Under the pieces are notes generated by a model. That model saw only the letters and a list, made by a program, of their open reading frames with translations, had not been told where the DNA came from and searched no databases. The position numbers were made by a program, and so were the translations under genes. From assembly GCA_021324305.1 (NCBI GenBank), contig JAJPJI010000019.1:62001-126000 (forward strand): a DNA stretch of 64,000 nucleotides, in the 5' to 3' direction. Position 1 is the first letter of the stretch. Each line of letters starts with the position of its first letter. Origin of the DNA: Gammaproteobacteria bacterium. GTDB lineage: Bacteria > Pseudomonadota > Gammaproteobacteria > DSM-16500. Below, piece by piece: positions 19,501-34,500 of the stretch.

Positions 19501-22500
19501 GATGATGCCCGGTTCTACCTGGTGTGCCGGGCTGGTCTTTTATCGAATAGCATCAGTTCATATGTCACAGGGCTGAACAAGCATGCCGATTCAACCCCGT
19601 CACCAATCTATGGATCCACATCGCAACTATAGGGACCCGGGCATGGATTCGAATAATAATGATCATAATAATTATTATCCGTGCAGCTTGGGAGTCCGCA
19701 CTTGGAATTGTAATCGTAATATCCACAGCTTGGCGTGGAGCAGCCGCCGCATGAATCACAGCTGGCGCATCCAGTCAGAAAACCGGTGCAGCAAAGACAC
19801 GTGATGATTAACAGTTTTATTTTCATGTAAAATCCTCCTCATTATTTTTTTGATAAATAAAACCAGCAATCACATTCGGTTAGTAATCTATATCCATATC
19901 CGGGTGTATGCTCGCATCATCGTCGCCTGTGCTCAGGTCGGGATCGTTTGTATCGAATTCATCGATTCTGACATATCTTCCATGACCATATGCGCCTGGA
20001 TTCCAGTTAAATTGAACAAAGTCAGGCGAGCGCGCGCAGGACATGCATGGCGGTGGCGGCGGCATGCAGCCGCCACAAGCGGGAACAACGCATCTGATGT
20101 CATAGGCATAATTTCGATAGTGCCGGTAATATCCACATCGATGATGTTTTGCTGCGTGATGATGTACACGATGTGGTCTCCATACTGTTTCTCTGACATA
20201 GCAGTTTGGGCATGCAAACACAGGATTGGGAGCCGGGTAGACAATATAATATTCCGCGTACACGTCTGGCGCGCACGATACTATCATTATAAAGACAGAG
20301 ATTTTAAACAAGGTAATCAGCTTGCCTGCCTTGATGGATTGCATGGGCCAACTCCTTTACTCCATTCTTATGTTTTAATTTTAGCACCAGTTAAAGTGAG
20401 ATTTATGAAGGTAAAAAATGTAATAATTAATATAAGCTTAGAGAATGGTATGATTCATTTTCTGGCAGCTGCCGGTACTATTGGTTTGGCATAAGGAGGT
20501 AAGGGTGTGCTAATGCCAGCCTGAATAACAAACAATCAGGAGATTTCATGAAGAAAAATGATTTTTTGACAGTTGCAGCTTTTCAATGTCATATCACGGA
20601 AGGTGATAGTCAGGCGAATCTGGAGAAAGTTTTGGAGACGGCCAATCTGGCAGAAAAACAGGAAATCGATTTGCTCTGTTTTCCTGAATCCTATCTGCAC
20701 GGATATTTTTCATCCAGAGAGCACGCGTTGCAGCATGCAATCGATTTAAAAAGCCCTGAATTCGCCAATCTCTGCAAGCGTTTTTCCAGGTTTCATACAA
20801 CCACCGTGCTGCTGGGTTTGAATGAAGTTGAAGAGAACAGGATTTATAATACGATTGTCGTGATTGAAAAAGGCGTGTGTCTGGGAAGATATCGAAAAGC
20901 CTATACTTATTCTCCATATGATTATTATTCATTGGGTCGTGAGTTTCCAGTCTTCGAAAAAAAAGGCGTCAAATATGGCGTGATGATCTGCCTGGACAGT
21001 GCATATCGGGAGCCTGCGCATCTTGCTGCGCTTCAGGGAGCTCGAATCATTTTCTGTCCATCATTTAACAGAGTGCAGAATGACGCGCACATGTTAAATT
21101 ATCTGCAACGCAAAAGTCATTTTATTTCGCGGGCATTTGATAATCATTGCTGGATTGTGGTGAGTGACATTATTTGGGACAAGGCTGAGGAAGTATGTCC
21201 AGGTTTTGCGTCGATCTGGAATGATAATGGGGAATTGGCCGTTAAAGCTGAACCATTTCAAGAGATGCTGATTACCTATCCCATCCCGTTAGCCAATTTG
21301 CGTGAAGGCAAAAGGGTCCGGCTGTTCGGCAATCCGGAATTATTTGAACTTGTCATCGCAGCATATAAAAAAGCGACTCGCAGTTAACGTGTCTACTGGC
21401 TGATTTGGACTTTGCCTTCGTTAATCGAGGTCAATCCTTTTTGATAAAGAGCCTGTTCCTCGGGCAGCAAATTCGATGATTCTTCCTTGGTTAATACCAG
21501 TGGAACCAGAGGAGCAAACGATAATGTGTTGATATAGTAATTGCATAAGTCGGCAATATTTTTTTGATAGGAAACGCCGCCGTAGCCAATGAAGCGTGTC
21601 ACGATATCAAGTGTGACAATGTCATTTAATCCATCTCCAATATGAATGATTTCCTGGTGTTGTGACTTAAGCTGCTGGACAATGGCGCGCTTGCCATCAT
21701 TGTTCACCAGCGGGGAAGATCTTTCAAAATCGAGGAAGTTTCCTTGCTGATCGAATCTGAGATCAACGGCGAAAACATTTTCAGCAGGAATTTGCAGCAT
21801 TTCACCAAATATTTTGACAGCAGGATTGACGCCCGCTGACACCAGGTACAAAGACTTGTTCAGTCGTCGTAACAGACTGATTACATCAGCGACATCGGGC
21901 GCGCGGTGTGCATAATACTGGTGACCCAGGGCATAGACTTGTTCGCGTCTTGGAAAAACCAGGTCGAGTCGCTGCTGGTAGAGACCGGGGTTAAGTCCTG
22001 ATTTGCCCATTGCTTCTGAGGTCAGCGATTTCACAGAGTCGCCGACGCCATTATTTTTGGCTAAAAAATCAATGCCTTCTATCGAGCTTAAGGTACCGTC
22101 ACAATCGAAAACTATCGCAGAAACCGGACTGGTTAATTGCCAATTAAGTGATGTCATGTTATATACCCAAGGTAATGATTCATATCTATATCATACTTTA
22201 AAATATAAATTCCTGGGAGCAGAAATGTTTAAAATCCAAACGTTGAATACCATCGCAACGGTAGGACTGGATCAGTTTCCCCGTGACCTTTATGAAGTGG
22301 CTTCCGAGCTGCAGCATCCGGATGCCATTCTTGTCCGCTCCCAGGTGTTGCATGGCACGGATATCCCAGGTTCGGTGAAAGCAATTGGCAGAGCTGGAGC
22401 GGGGACAAACAATATACCGATATCGATGCTGACTCAACGAGGCATACCTGTTTTTAACACGCCTGGTGCAAATGCAAATGCAGTGCGCGAACTGGTGATT

Positions 22501-25500
22501 GCAGGGATGTTGCTGGCAAGCCGCAATATCTGTCAGGCCTGGAATTATGTCAGTCATTTAAAAAGTGATGATGCCGAGCTCGACAGGGAAATCGAAAAAA
22601 ATAAAAAGCAATTTGTTGGATTTGAATTGATGGGCAAGAAACTTGGTATCATCGGGCTGGGAAGTGTGGGTGTCAAGGTTGCCAATGCCGCTGTCAGCCT
22701 TGGAATGAATGTTATCGGGTATGATCCAACGATTACGGTTAACCGTGCCTGGGAATTGTCTGCCAATGTCAGGCAAGCAACCAGTATTGATGATGTGCTC
22801 ATCGAGTCCGATTTCGTGAGTTTTCATGTTCCTCTTACAGACGCAACCAGACATATGATCAATGTATCACGCATGCAGCGGATGAAACGTGGTGTTGTCC
22901 TGTTGAATTTTGCCCGGGACGGTATTATCGATGACCGCGTGCTGGCTGATGCATTGAACGAAAATAAAGTGTCTGCTTATGTCACGGATTTTCCGTGTTC
23001 GCTTTTAAAGAATCATCCGAAAGTAATCAGCTTGCCGCATTTGGGTGCATCAACGAAAGAAGCCGAAGAAAATTGTGCTGTCATGATCGCGAAACAGGTA
23101 CGAAGTTATCTTGAATTTGGCGCCATTACAAACGCAGTGAATTTTCCTGCCGTGGAAGTTTCCCCGAATAACACGACAGCCAGATTGGCGATTGTGAATA
23201 AAAACATACCCAATATGGTTGCGCAAATCTCTTCAAAGCTTGCAGCACAGGATTTGAATATTGTCAGCCTGGTAAATAAGTCTCTTGGCGAGATCGCCTA
23301 TACACTGATTGACCTGAATACAGATGTGAATGGCGGCGTGCTGGATGAGATTGCGCATATCGAAGGTGTTGTCCAGCTGCGCAGGCTCAGGGCATTGAAC
23401 CGCCAATAGAACTCTTTAGATGCATTTATCCATCGGCAGGTTTTCGAATTCGGCATCATCCATGATGGGAGCAGGTTTCTCATTCAGTCTATATGCCTTG
23501 ACGATATTATTGTGTTCGATGGTGGCTCGGCGGTTCGCCATCTCTATATCTGTGTTTTGAAGCAGCCCATTCGAGAAATTGACGAGCCGAATTTTTGCCT
23601 GAAACCAGGACTTAACTATGCCTCCACTGGCTTCATACAGCGTTTTGCCCTGGTAAGCATTATTAATCATGGCTTGTGAATAAGGTTCCAATTTCTGTGC
23701 GATGGCTAATGCCGTCAGGGTTTCATTAAATAACAGATGTTTGACTGTCTCGCTATCTGAAGCAGCCGATAGTTCATGATAGACATTTGAGAGAAGCAGA
23801 TAACCGGGTGTCCAATGCAGGGCGGCGGCCCGCTTCGCGTAATTGATAATCTCTTCAGCCAGCTGGCTGTCCGGATGGTTAGCGCATAATTTCAATTCCT
23901 GTGCGCAAAGTGCATTTAATGCAAAGAAGCATCCATGCTGCGCAGATATCTTAAGGTAATCGCTTGCTGCCCTTAGCTGTTCATCACTGAGAATTTCATT
24001 TTCAGCCGCGACATCGAGATATTGTTGGTACAGATAAAAGCCTTTCAAGAGGGAAAAACAGGACAAGGTTGGAATCGGCAGGTTTTCATGCTGCGGACCA
24101 TGGGAGGTTTCGTTGGGGTTGGCTCCGCATTGCCGCCATAAATCTTCCCACAATTGCTGGAAAGCAGGAGCCTGGCAAATTCTGTCAATCACTGGATTGG
24201 CGATGGCAAGCTTTAATAGTGTTCCGTCATCTGTGGATTTAATGAACGACATCAATTCGGATGTTATACGGAGATCGTCTGTACTTATGTTATCTGGATT
24301 TTCCAGATCAGCATCCACATATAATAGAATGGTATTTTCTATTATTTTTTCTCTTGCAGACAGTTCTGATGGAGTCCGGGAAAGCGACATCTTGTACCTC
24401 ATGATCTAAAAAACAAGGGCTTGATTGACGTCTTTAAAGTATCACTTTTATACGAAAACGGGTACTGTTGTGCGATCGCGGCCCGGGTTGACTCCGCCAC
24501 TGCTTTGATTGTTAGTGTATTTTATATCTGATACTTGTAGTGTTGAATCAGGTACACGGCGCTGCGAGAGCCAGGATAGCGGCTGGTATGGCTTGGTTCG
24601 AGCAATGGCTTTCTGGTCTGTCACACCTTCAACAGGCTTTGAGAATGGGAAATAGTAATGCTGTATGGCAATCAGTACATTGACAGGCAAGACATCTTTC
24701 AATTGTGAAATATCGTGTATGCCGCCTGGGGTCCTGATTGTGGGTTCCTGGTTTATTGACCGGGCACCTTCGATTATTTTGGCGTATGTTTCGCATAATG
24801 TGGGATTGATTTGACCCTCAGTCGTGGAAATAACATCCATGAGTTCCTCATGGGTGGCGAGATTAATATCAGGCAAATCACATTTATGAGGATCGGCATC
24901 GGATTTGACAGGCACGGGGGGCAGGAATCGCTGCTCGCGTAACTGGCTGGCCAATTGTCTGATTGACCAGGAAGACCGGTAAATGCCTCCTGGTGCTCGC
25001 GTTTCATGCGCGAGTGTTTTGCTATGTCTGAGTGCAAGTTGAAAATGCTGCTTCGCTTCCTGGGCTGGCAAGCCTATGCCCAGTGTGCCTGCAGCACCCC
25101 AGGCAATGATGCTGCCGTCTTTTGACATGGTGCCAAGCGGAATGAAATCAGTGCTGGAATTGGTTCTTGAGGGGTGTTCATACGCGCAGGAAGTGAATCC
25201 CTGCAAGTCTTTCGTCAGCGTGTGCGGCAACTGTCCGCTGGAATAGACCAGTTGATCACAAATGATAGTTTTTCCGGTTAAATCAGTGAAATTTCCTATA
25301 TGATTGTTTGGTGCAGCAAATGTTAGTTCCAGTCTGCCATCACTACTTTCCTGTACGGAAATTAATGTTCCGAGACCCAGGGTTGTCTTGTTGTTATCAA
25401 CGGCTGTGTGTATCAAACGGTTCAATGCCTTGACGTTAAAGAAACCCTGCCCATCGACACCGACCCACTGCTTGATTCTGGCCTTTGGCTGTGATCCGCA

Positions 25501-28500
25501 GATATCGATTTCAGCTATCCATGCTGCATTAATTGCAGAGGTGCCAATGAACACTACTTCACCTGCCAGCTCGGCATTGCCATCCTGCGCATAAATGAGT
25601 TTGTTTTGTTGCATCAGTTTTTTTGCCAAATCTGGCTGGATCTGGTTGTCACTCAGTCGAATTGGATCACCCAGGCCGATACATAAATCAATCGCGTTGG
25701 TATACAAGTATTTATATGTTGCGGTATCAATTTGCACAGCAATTCGGTGCTTGCAATGCGCATGTTCCCATGCGCCGTTTTGGTCATCATAACTGATAGA
25801 CGATTCAATGCGCACTGCTGCGAGGTTCAGGATACTCATTTGCAGGTCGTTTTGGGTTTCTGTCATCGCATGAGTGAAATCCTTCGCGACAACATACTGA
25901 TATGGATTGTCATTTTTCTTATCGTTGCCTTCCAGGGTAAAATCTTCTGAGTGTGAACTTAAAACCTGTGGAGTCTGAATGCGAGCAGGTTGTCCCATGA
26001 GCCTGGCATCTTCTTTAGGCCATGTATTGGGTGCAACAGGATTATTCAATACTAATACTTTTGGAAGTCCGGAAGATGAGCGCAGGTTACGTGATGCAAA
26101 ACCTACTTCCATGAATACAAGCGTAGCAGCTATGCCGCCGCCAACAATGATACGATCAAATGCCGGGCTTTCCTTGGAATCAATCACAAGCAGACAGAGT
26201 TCAAGAGAGCGCAATTCATGAATAATCGTGTTTTTCTCGATGGATTGTGCGATTTGTGTTTGTCTGAGTTTATCAAAATCCGATTGGCTGATTGAGGTTT
26301 GTTTGGAAACAGAGAGCCGGAATTTTGCAGTCTCGCGTTCATAGGTTCCAATTTCGTCAAGGCGCGATTTTAGGACCTGAATTTTTTGGATAATATCGAT
26401 ACGCAACAATGTTGTTACTCCCCGTAATGCTTGTGTGCGTTTGCAGTGTAATTTTTATTGCGCACTAATGAGGGTTGAATTATAGCAGTGTGATTATTAA
26501 TTAAACATTAAGGGCCGGACAGCAAACGCAACGATAAATATAACTTATTGATAAATTATGATATTCATGATTAGTTCAGGATGTGATATTTCATTTGCGG
26601 CTGCGGCAAGTGCGTTTGGTTTTTATCCGGATTCACGGTAACCTTTGGTCAACTATTCCAATATCGATGGGGGCGTCATGGTCAGCATAGGTACACCTAA
26701 AACTGCTTCTTCCACCAAGTTTTTATTACTGGGTTCTGGCGAACTGGGTAAGGAAATTGCGATCGAGGCGCAGCGCTTGGGAGTGGAAGTCATTGCCGTT
26801 GACCGTTATGCACATGCGCCGGCTATGCAGGTGGCTCACAAACACTATGTGATATCCATGCTGGATGGTCCAGCATTGCGCAGTATTATTGAAGCAGAAA
26901 AGCCGGATTATATCGTGCCTGAAATCGAAGCCATATCGACCAGTACACTGGTCGAGCTTGAAAAAGAGGGTTATAAGGTTGTTCCCACTGCCATGGCAGC
27001 TGAGTTGACGATGAACCGGGAAGGTATACGTCGCCTTGCGGCTGAACAGCTGCATTTGAATACATCACCTTATCAGTTTGCCTCTACTCCCGAAGAATAC
27101 CGAGAAGCTGTAAAAATGATTGGTCTTCCCTGTGTCGTGAAGCCTGTGATGAGCTCGTCCGGGAAAGGTCAATCCATAGTTCGCAGCGAAGATGAAATTC
27201 AACAAGCCTGGGTGACAGCACAAACGGCGGGACGAGCGGGTGCTTGCCATGTCATTGTGGAAGCATTCATTTCCTTTGATTATGAAATTACATTGCTAAC
27301 GGTGCGTCATGCTGGCGGCACCACGTTTTGTGCGCCGATCGGGCATGTGCAGATTCATGGAGATTATCGTGAATCCTGGCAGCCTCATCCCATGCCGGAG
27401 GCGGTCCTGAAAAAAGCTCAGCAAATGGCCGGGACAATCACGGATTCACTGGGTGGCTACGGTGTTTTCGGGGTTGAGTTTTTTGTAAAAGGTGATGTGG
27501 TCTATTTTAGCGAGGTATCTCCACGTCCGCATGATACCGGACTGGTTACACTGGTTTCTCAGGATTTGTCGGAGTTTGCCTTGCATGTGCGCGCCATTCT
27601 GGGCCTGCCTGTCCCATCCCTGCATCAACAAGGCCCGGCAGCATCCCGCGCGTTGCTGGCACGCGGACACGGGACGCAAATCCGTTATCACTGTCTTGAT
27701 CAGGCGTTATGTCTGGAGGGCACCCATTTGCGTTTGTTTGGCAAACCGGAGGTGCAGGGCGAGAGGCGTGTGGGTGTGGTGTTAAGTCTGGCTGACAGCA
27801 TAGAGAATGCGCGCGCAAAAGCACAAAGAGCCCATGATGCGATACAGATTGAGGTGGAGTGAGGCGCTAAATCCACTTTTTTCTGCGGAAGTATATCATC
27901 ATCAGTATTACGATGAGCGCCATCAGTGAGGAGACGATGCTGAATCCCCACGAAGAATGCATAAGAGGTACACCTGACAGATTCATGCCATAGATACTGG
28001 ACAAGGCTGTGATCGGGATTACGGTAGTGGTAATGATGGTGAGGGTTTTCATGATTTCATTCATGCGTATGGTGAGACCGGAGAGGTACATATCCAGCAT
28101 GCCGGACAGCATGTCGCGAAAGGTTTCCAGCGTATCGATGGCCTGCATCGAATGATCATACACATCTCGCAGGTACACGCGGGTGAACTTGGTAATTAAC
28201 TCGTCTTCTACATACAACAAATGATTAATCGCTTCGCGCATGGGCCAAATGGCCTTGCGCAGCAGAAGCATTTGGCGTTTCAAACGATATACGGTGCGGG
28301 CATTTTGCGGTGTGGGAGAGGTGATAATGCGCTGTTCAATGTCTTCAATCTGGTCTCCCAATCCTTCCAGTACAACAAAATATTGATCGACGACGGCGTC
28401 AATAATCCGATAGGCCAGATAATCAGACCCTTGCTGACGCAAACGCTGATTAGGGGTGCTGAGCAGACGTTTACGAATTTCATTAAACCGTGATGACTTT

Positions 28501-31500
28501 TCCTCATGAAATGACAAGACATAATCCTTGCCTATGATGAGGCTTAACTGGTTGATGGAAAATGAAAAGCTCTTGGGCAGCCACTCCAGTATTTTCATGG
28601 TCACAAAAAGATAGTGATCAAACTCTTCCACTTTCGGTCGCTGCTCGATATTCAGAATATCTTCAATGGTTAGAGGGTGAAGATTAAAGTGGTTTCTTGT
28701 TTCTTCAATCAGGGAGGCATTATGCAAGCCTTCAACGTTGACCCACGTATTCATGCCTGGCTTTTGCTCAGTCAGGCAATCTTTAAGCTGGTTTCCGGTT
28801 TTCTCAGAGATATCGGAGCCATTATACTGAACGCAGGTAACGAGAGGCTGTGAATCCGATTTTTCGCCTGTGTAGATGGCTGTTCCAGGGGGCTGGCCTG
28901 CTTTTTGTGCGCGTTTGCGGACTTCAGAAAACATATGTCACCTCTATTGTCATAAAATAAAGTATAACCCAGATGCTGGAAGATGCTCTATGCGGAATAA
29001 ATCGTCGCATGACAAAAATAGTTGATGTGGCTACACTAGAATTTCTATCATGCTAGGATGCAAAGACTATGAAAAGACTTCTTGTATGTTTGATGTTGTT
29101 CTTGGTTAGCATTGTCAATGTCCAGGCTTCACAAATCAACCGTATTGTATTTTTCGGAGACAGCTTAAGTGATAATGGAAATCTATATAAGCTGCTGCTG
29201 CATATCCTGCCAAAGTCACCGCCATATTTTAACGGGCGTTTTTCAAACGGGCCTACCTGGGCAGAGAATGTTGGAAAATATTACTACGATAAAAACTATG
29301 CCGCATACAATATCTACGCATTAGGCGGCGCGACAGCCATATTTCATATGCCTACAACCAAATTCATTTCCCCGACCACACTGGAACTGGAAGTGGATAA
29401 GTACCTTCTTGATTCCCTCTTCAGGGATAAAGGCAAGGTGCTTTTTGCTATCTGGATTGGCGGCAATGATTATCTTTTTGATGCGAATGCAAACGCTGAT
29501 TCAGCGACAAGCAAAGTCGTTGATAAAATTTCGTGGGCAATTAACACATTGAAAAGTTATGGCGCAAGAAACTTTTTAGTGATGGATTTGCCGGATTTGT
29601 CAAGAATTCCGGAAGTGCAGGGCAGCGGCTCTGAGCAGCGATTGCATGCATTAAGCATCCTGCATAATTCCAAGCTTGCAATGGCTCTGAGTCATATCCA
29701 GGCTGCCAACCCGGATGTGAACATTACTTCCATCAATGTTTATGACACTTTTAATGATGTGATTGATAACCCGGAGAAATACAACCAGAAATATAACATC
29801 AATCTGACCAATACAACCGATGCCTGCTGGAAGGGTGGTTATCTGTTGAAGCAGTCGTTGTCTGAGCAGGGGCTGACTGATGAGATACGGCGTGCACTGG
29901 CAGTGCAGAACACAAAATTACCCGCAGACTTTGATGCGCAGGCCATGAGCGGGTACATCATGAGCAACCCTGAACTCGCGTATGCTTATCGTATGGGTCA
30001 GGCATCGCAGCTTGGAAATGTACCATGTGGAAATGCGAGCGAATATTTATTCTGGGATTCAATCCATCCGACGCAGGTTGTGCATCAGATCCTGGCGCAA
30101 ATTGTCATTGAAGCGCTTGGAAATAAAATCGGATGATTTTTGTTTGTTGTTGACTCGTAATGGCTGCGGAATATTCACGCAGCCATTATTTTAATGCGCT
30201 ATCAATCCCTGCATTCCATGAAATTAACGCATGAACAAGAAAGGAGTAACCAAATGACAGGTAGATTTATTTTCAATGGCTTCAGTTCCATGTTGGTCAT
30301 GTCGGTCACGGCAGCCATGCTGGCGGGCTGCAGCAATAATATGACTATCGAGCCAGGCGGAGAACAGATCGTAGCCGCCAACGCACAATCGACTGCATCA
30401 ACTGTACCAATGGCAGCGGCTGCATCTTCGACGCCTCCGCCGCCAATTGTAAATTATAAAAACGTGACGCTGACAAATTTGAATATGGAAAATCAGGGGA
30501 ACCAGATTACCGTCAAGCCTGGCAGAACAATTCAAGCAACGCTGAATTATGCTTATAATTGTCAAAATTGCAATTCCAGTCTTGGTAATCAGATCATTGT
30601 CGGACTTGCTGGAAGGAGTGCGCAGGCGTGCATATATAATGGAGGCATGCAGGGACAGGGATCCGCAGATTTTCAGCTAAAAGTACCTGCCAAGCCGGGC
30701 AGATATGAAGTGCGTTTCCGTGGTCTCCAGGCAGCGGATTGCACCGAAGCACTAAAAGCAGGATGGAATGCCGACAACACGCCAACCAAAGAAACAACAA
30801 TAGGCAAGATCATTGTCTCGCGCAAAGCTGCCGCCTGAACAGGAATGTCCGGATCCCGCGGTAAAGCCGCGGGGTCGATCTGCAGTAGTAACAGCAATAC
30901 CTTCACCCTGAATTCAGTCTATTTTTCCGAGTACTTTTAGCGACTTATCCATGACCAAGGGAAATACCTCATAGACAGTCATCCCTGATTTCGTAAAAAT
31001 GGATTTATCCCACCAAATCGGCTGTCAGCCATTTATTTGCGGGCTTCACGGAGTGATTATGTCTAAACCAATCATTATTGCTGTATTCGGCGCATTATTA
31101 ATATTGTGCATTGGTGCGCAACTTGTTTCAGTGAATGATTCGGATGCGAGTCTGAACGTTTCAAAAAATTACTTTAATGTGCATTAGCCTGACATGCAGG
31201 CCTATGGTTTGTTATTTGGCATCGTGATCAGTGTTCTGCTGATGATGAAAATGATCCACCACGCCAGCGCAAACCAGATCGCCCCATACATTTGTCATGG
31301 TGCGGAAACGATCGAGTATGCGATCGAATGGCAGCAATAAGCCTATCGCGGAAGTTGGAACATTCACATTTCGCAAAACCATTACCATGGTGATCAGCCC
31401 ACCTTCGGGGATACCAGTTGCGCCCATTCCCGCCAGAATGGCAGTGATGAACACTCCGATTTGCGCGGGAATGGAAAGGTCAAATCCGAGAATCTGGCAG

Positions 31501-34500
31501 AAAAATAGTGCGGACACGGCTTCATACATTGCGGTACCGGCAAGATTGATGGTGGTCGCGAGCGGCAAAACAAAACGTGCGACATCGTCACTAATGCCTT
31601 CATTTTTTGCGACCATCATGGTGACAGGCAGCGTAGCCATTGAGCTTGATGTTGCGAATGCCGTTAATAATGCATTGGATGCAGAGGAAAGAAATTGTCT
31701 GGGATTTTTTCTTGCGAGCAAGCTGATGAGCAAGGCTTGCCACAGAATCTGCAAAAATAATCCGAATAGAAAAATGCAAATGAATAACAACATGCCTTTC
31801 AGGCTCTGCAGCAGCAGGTGTTGAAGTGATGCTTCCGCGACAGCAGTGCCGAGCAATGAAAACAAGCCAAGCGGAGTGAGGTACATCAGCCAGATGATCA
31901 TCCGGATCAATACATCGCGCAATCCGACAAAGAAATCGATGACCGGATTGGCTGTTTTGCCAACCGAGACGCAGGCGATCGCAAATACGATACTGAAAAA
32001 GACGATAGGCATGATTTCATATTTGACCGCGGCTTCGACAATATTCGGCGGAAACAAAGACAATAGATATGAGGAAAAGGGAACCGGCTTTAGGTCAACA
32101 GGCGAAGCATTGGCAAGAATCAGGCTGGGTGCGATACCGACACCGGGTTTAAAGGTATTCAGCAGGATGAGCCCGATGGTGACGGCGACCGAGACACTTA
32201 ATAATACATAGCAAAGTGTAAATATTCCTATTGAACCCAGTTTTTTCATTCCGCCCATTGAAGTGATTGCGCTGACCAATGCGCAAAAAATCAGGGGGAG
32301 TACAATCAATTTGAGAAGGTTGATAAACAACTGTCCGATCCAGCTGATCGAAATCATTTCCTTGGGGAAAAACACACCGCAGATAATGCCAAATGCGATG
32401 CTTAACAGGATGAGCAAAAACATGTAGTTTTTCATACTTTCCGATCCGCTCCATGCAAATCTGGACTAATAATTGATTATATACTTTTTTTACATCGGAT
32501 TGACATCACGAAGTGAACAGGATAGACGGGATGAAGTGTGTCTGATTCTTACTTCTTTGAACAAATAATGTCAAGAGAATATGCTTGATGACGGATATGG
32601 TTAAACCCGCTAGAATGGGGAACGCTTTAAGGTTGTTGGCAGAATAACAAGTGAGGTTTGTGAAGCTGTATGAACACACCTGAATCTCCTGATACAGGCA
32701 ACAAAAAGGTTTCTGTCGTCCCGCCAAAACATAAACCAATAAATCAGAGAATTGAATTTTGGCTTGCGTTGCTTGTTCTGATCGTGGTTATCGGTATCTT
32801 TCAATACAGAAACTCGGCGGTTAATGTTGGCGGCCGCGGAAAGCAACAGGCGCCAGTCGTTATTGCGAAGGTGAGCACGACGGATGTTCCCTTGTATCTG
32901 AATGCACTTGGCAGCGTGACTCCTGCCTATTCAGTGACTGTCAGAACTCAAATTAATGGCCAGTTGATGCGCGTCCTTTTTCAGGAAGGCCAGATGGTAA
33001 AAGCCGGAGATGTGCTTGCTGAAATTGATTCGCGACCGTACGAAGCCCAGTTGACGCAATATGAGGGGCAACTGGCGCGCGATCAGGCGCAGCTTGCCAA
33101 TGCACGCATTGATCTCGAACGTTATGCAAAATTATGGAAACAGGATTCGGTCTCTCAGCAGACACTGGCTACACAGCAGGCCCTGGTCAAGCAGCTTGAG
33201 GGTACAATCAAAGTGGATGAAGGCTTGATACAGGCAACAAAAATCAATCTCGTTTATTGCAGGATTACTTCGCCCATCGATGGCCGAATTGGTTTAAGAT
33301 CGGTTGACCCGGGCAATTATGTGCAAACGTCTGATACCAATGGTATCGCTGTTGTTAATACACTTAATCCAGTCACGGTCATATTTTCAATTGCTGAAGA
33401 CAGCATTCCTGAAGTGATGGAAAAAATCCGTTCGGGTGAAACGCTGGTGGTGGAGGCGTATGACAGACAGCAGAACAAATTACTCGCCACAGGCAAGCTG
33501 CTGACAATCGATAACCAGATTGATTCATCCACCGGAACGGTAAGGCTAAAGGCACAATTCGACAATGACAAAAATGCATTGTTTCCGAGCCAGTTTGTCA
33601 ATATTCGTTTACTGGTGAAAACTCTGCGTCATGCCATCGTTGTTCCAACAGCTGCAATACAGAATAGCGCCAGGGGAACATTTGCATATGTGCTGAATCA
33701 GGATACGATGACGGTGAAGTCAACGCCTGTAGTTGTCGGTGTGACCGCAGACGATACCACAACGATCAATTCAGGCCTGTCTGTGGGACAGATCGTCATC
33801 ACCGAAGGCACAGATAAATTGACAGACGGTGCGACAGTTACTTTGCCAGGTAAAACCCAAGCAAACATTCCAGGAAAGCCTGGAAGAAAACGGCGCAGCA
33901 TGGCATGAATATATCAGGTCCGTTCATTGTCAGGGCAATCGCGACATCGCTGCTGATGCTTGCAATTTTGCTAAGCGGGATTCTCGCCTATCGGATCTTA
34001 CCGGTATCATCACTTCCCGAAGTTGAATATCCCACCATGCGAGTGCTGACTTTTTATCCGGGTGCCAGTCCTGATGTAATGGCATCTTCAGTGACGGCGC
34101 CGCTCGAACGTCAATTTGGACAAATGCCAGGTCTCGATCAAATGACATCGACCAGTTCAACGGGCGCTTCAGTGATTACCTTGCAGTTTTCCCTGGAAAT
34201 GAGTCTGGATGTGGCAGAGCAGGAAGTACAGGCAGCCATCAATGCGGCATCCGGTTTTCTTCCTGCCGGATTGCCCAATCCCCCGGTGTACAGCAAGGTC
34301 AATCCGGCGGATACGCCTATCATGACCCTGGCGTTGACATCCAGGACATTACCGCTGCCGCAAGTCGAGGATTTTGCTGAAACCAGGCTAGCCCAGAAAA
34401 TTTCGCAATTGTCCGGCGTCGGTTTGGTAAGTATCAGCGGCGGTCAGCGTCCCGCTGTGCGTGTGCAGGCGAATCCTGCCGCATTGTCTGCGTACGGGTT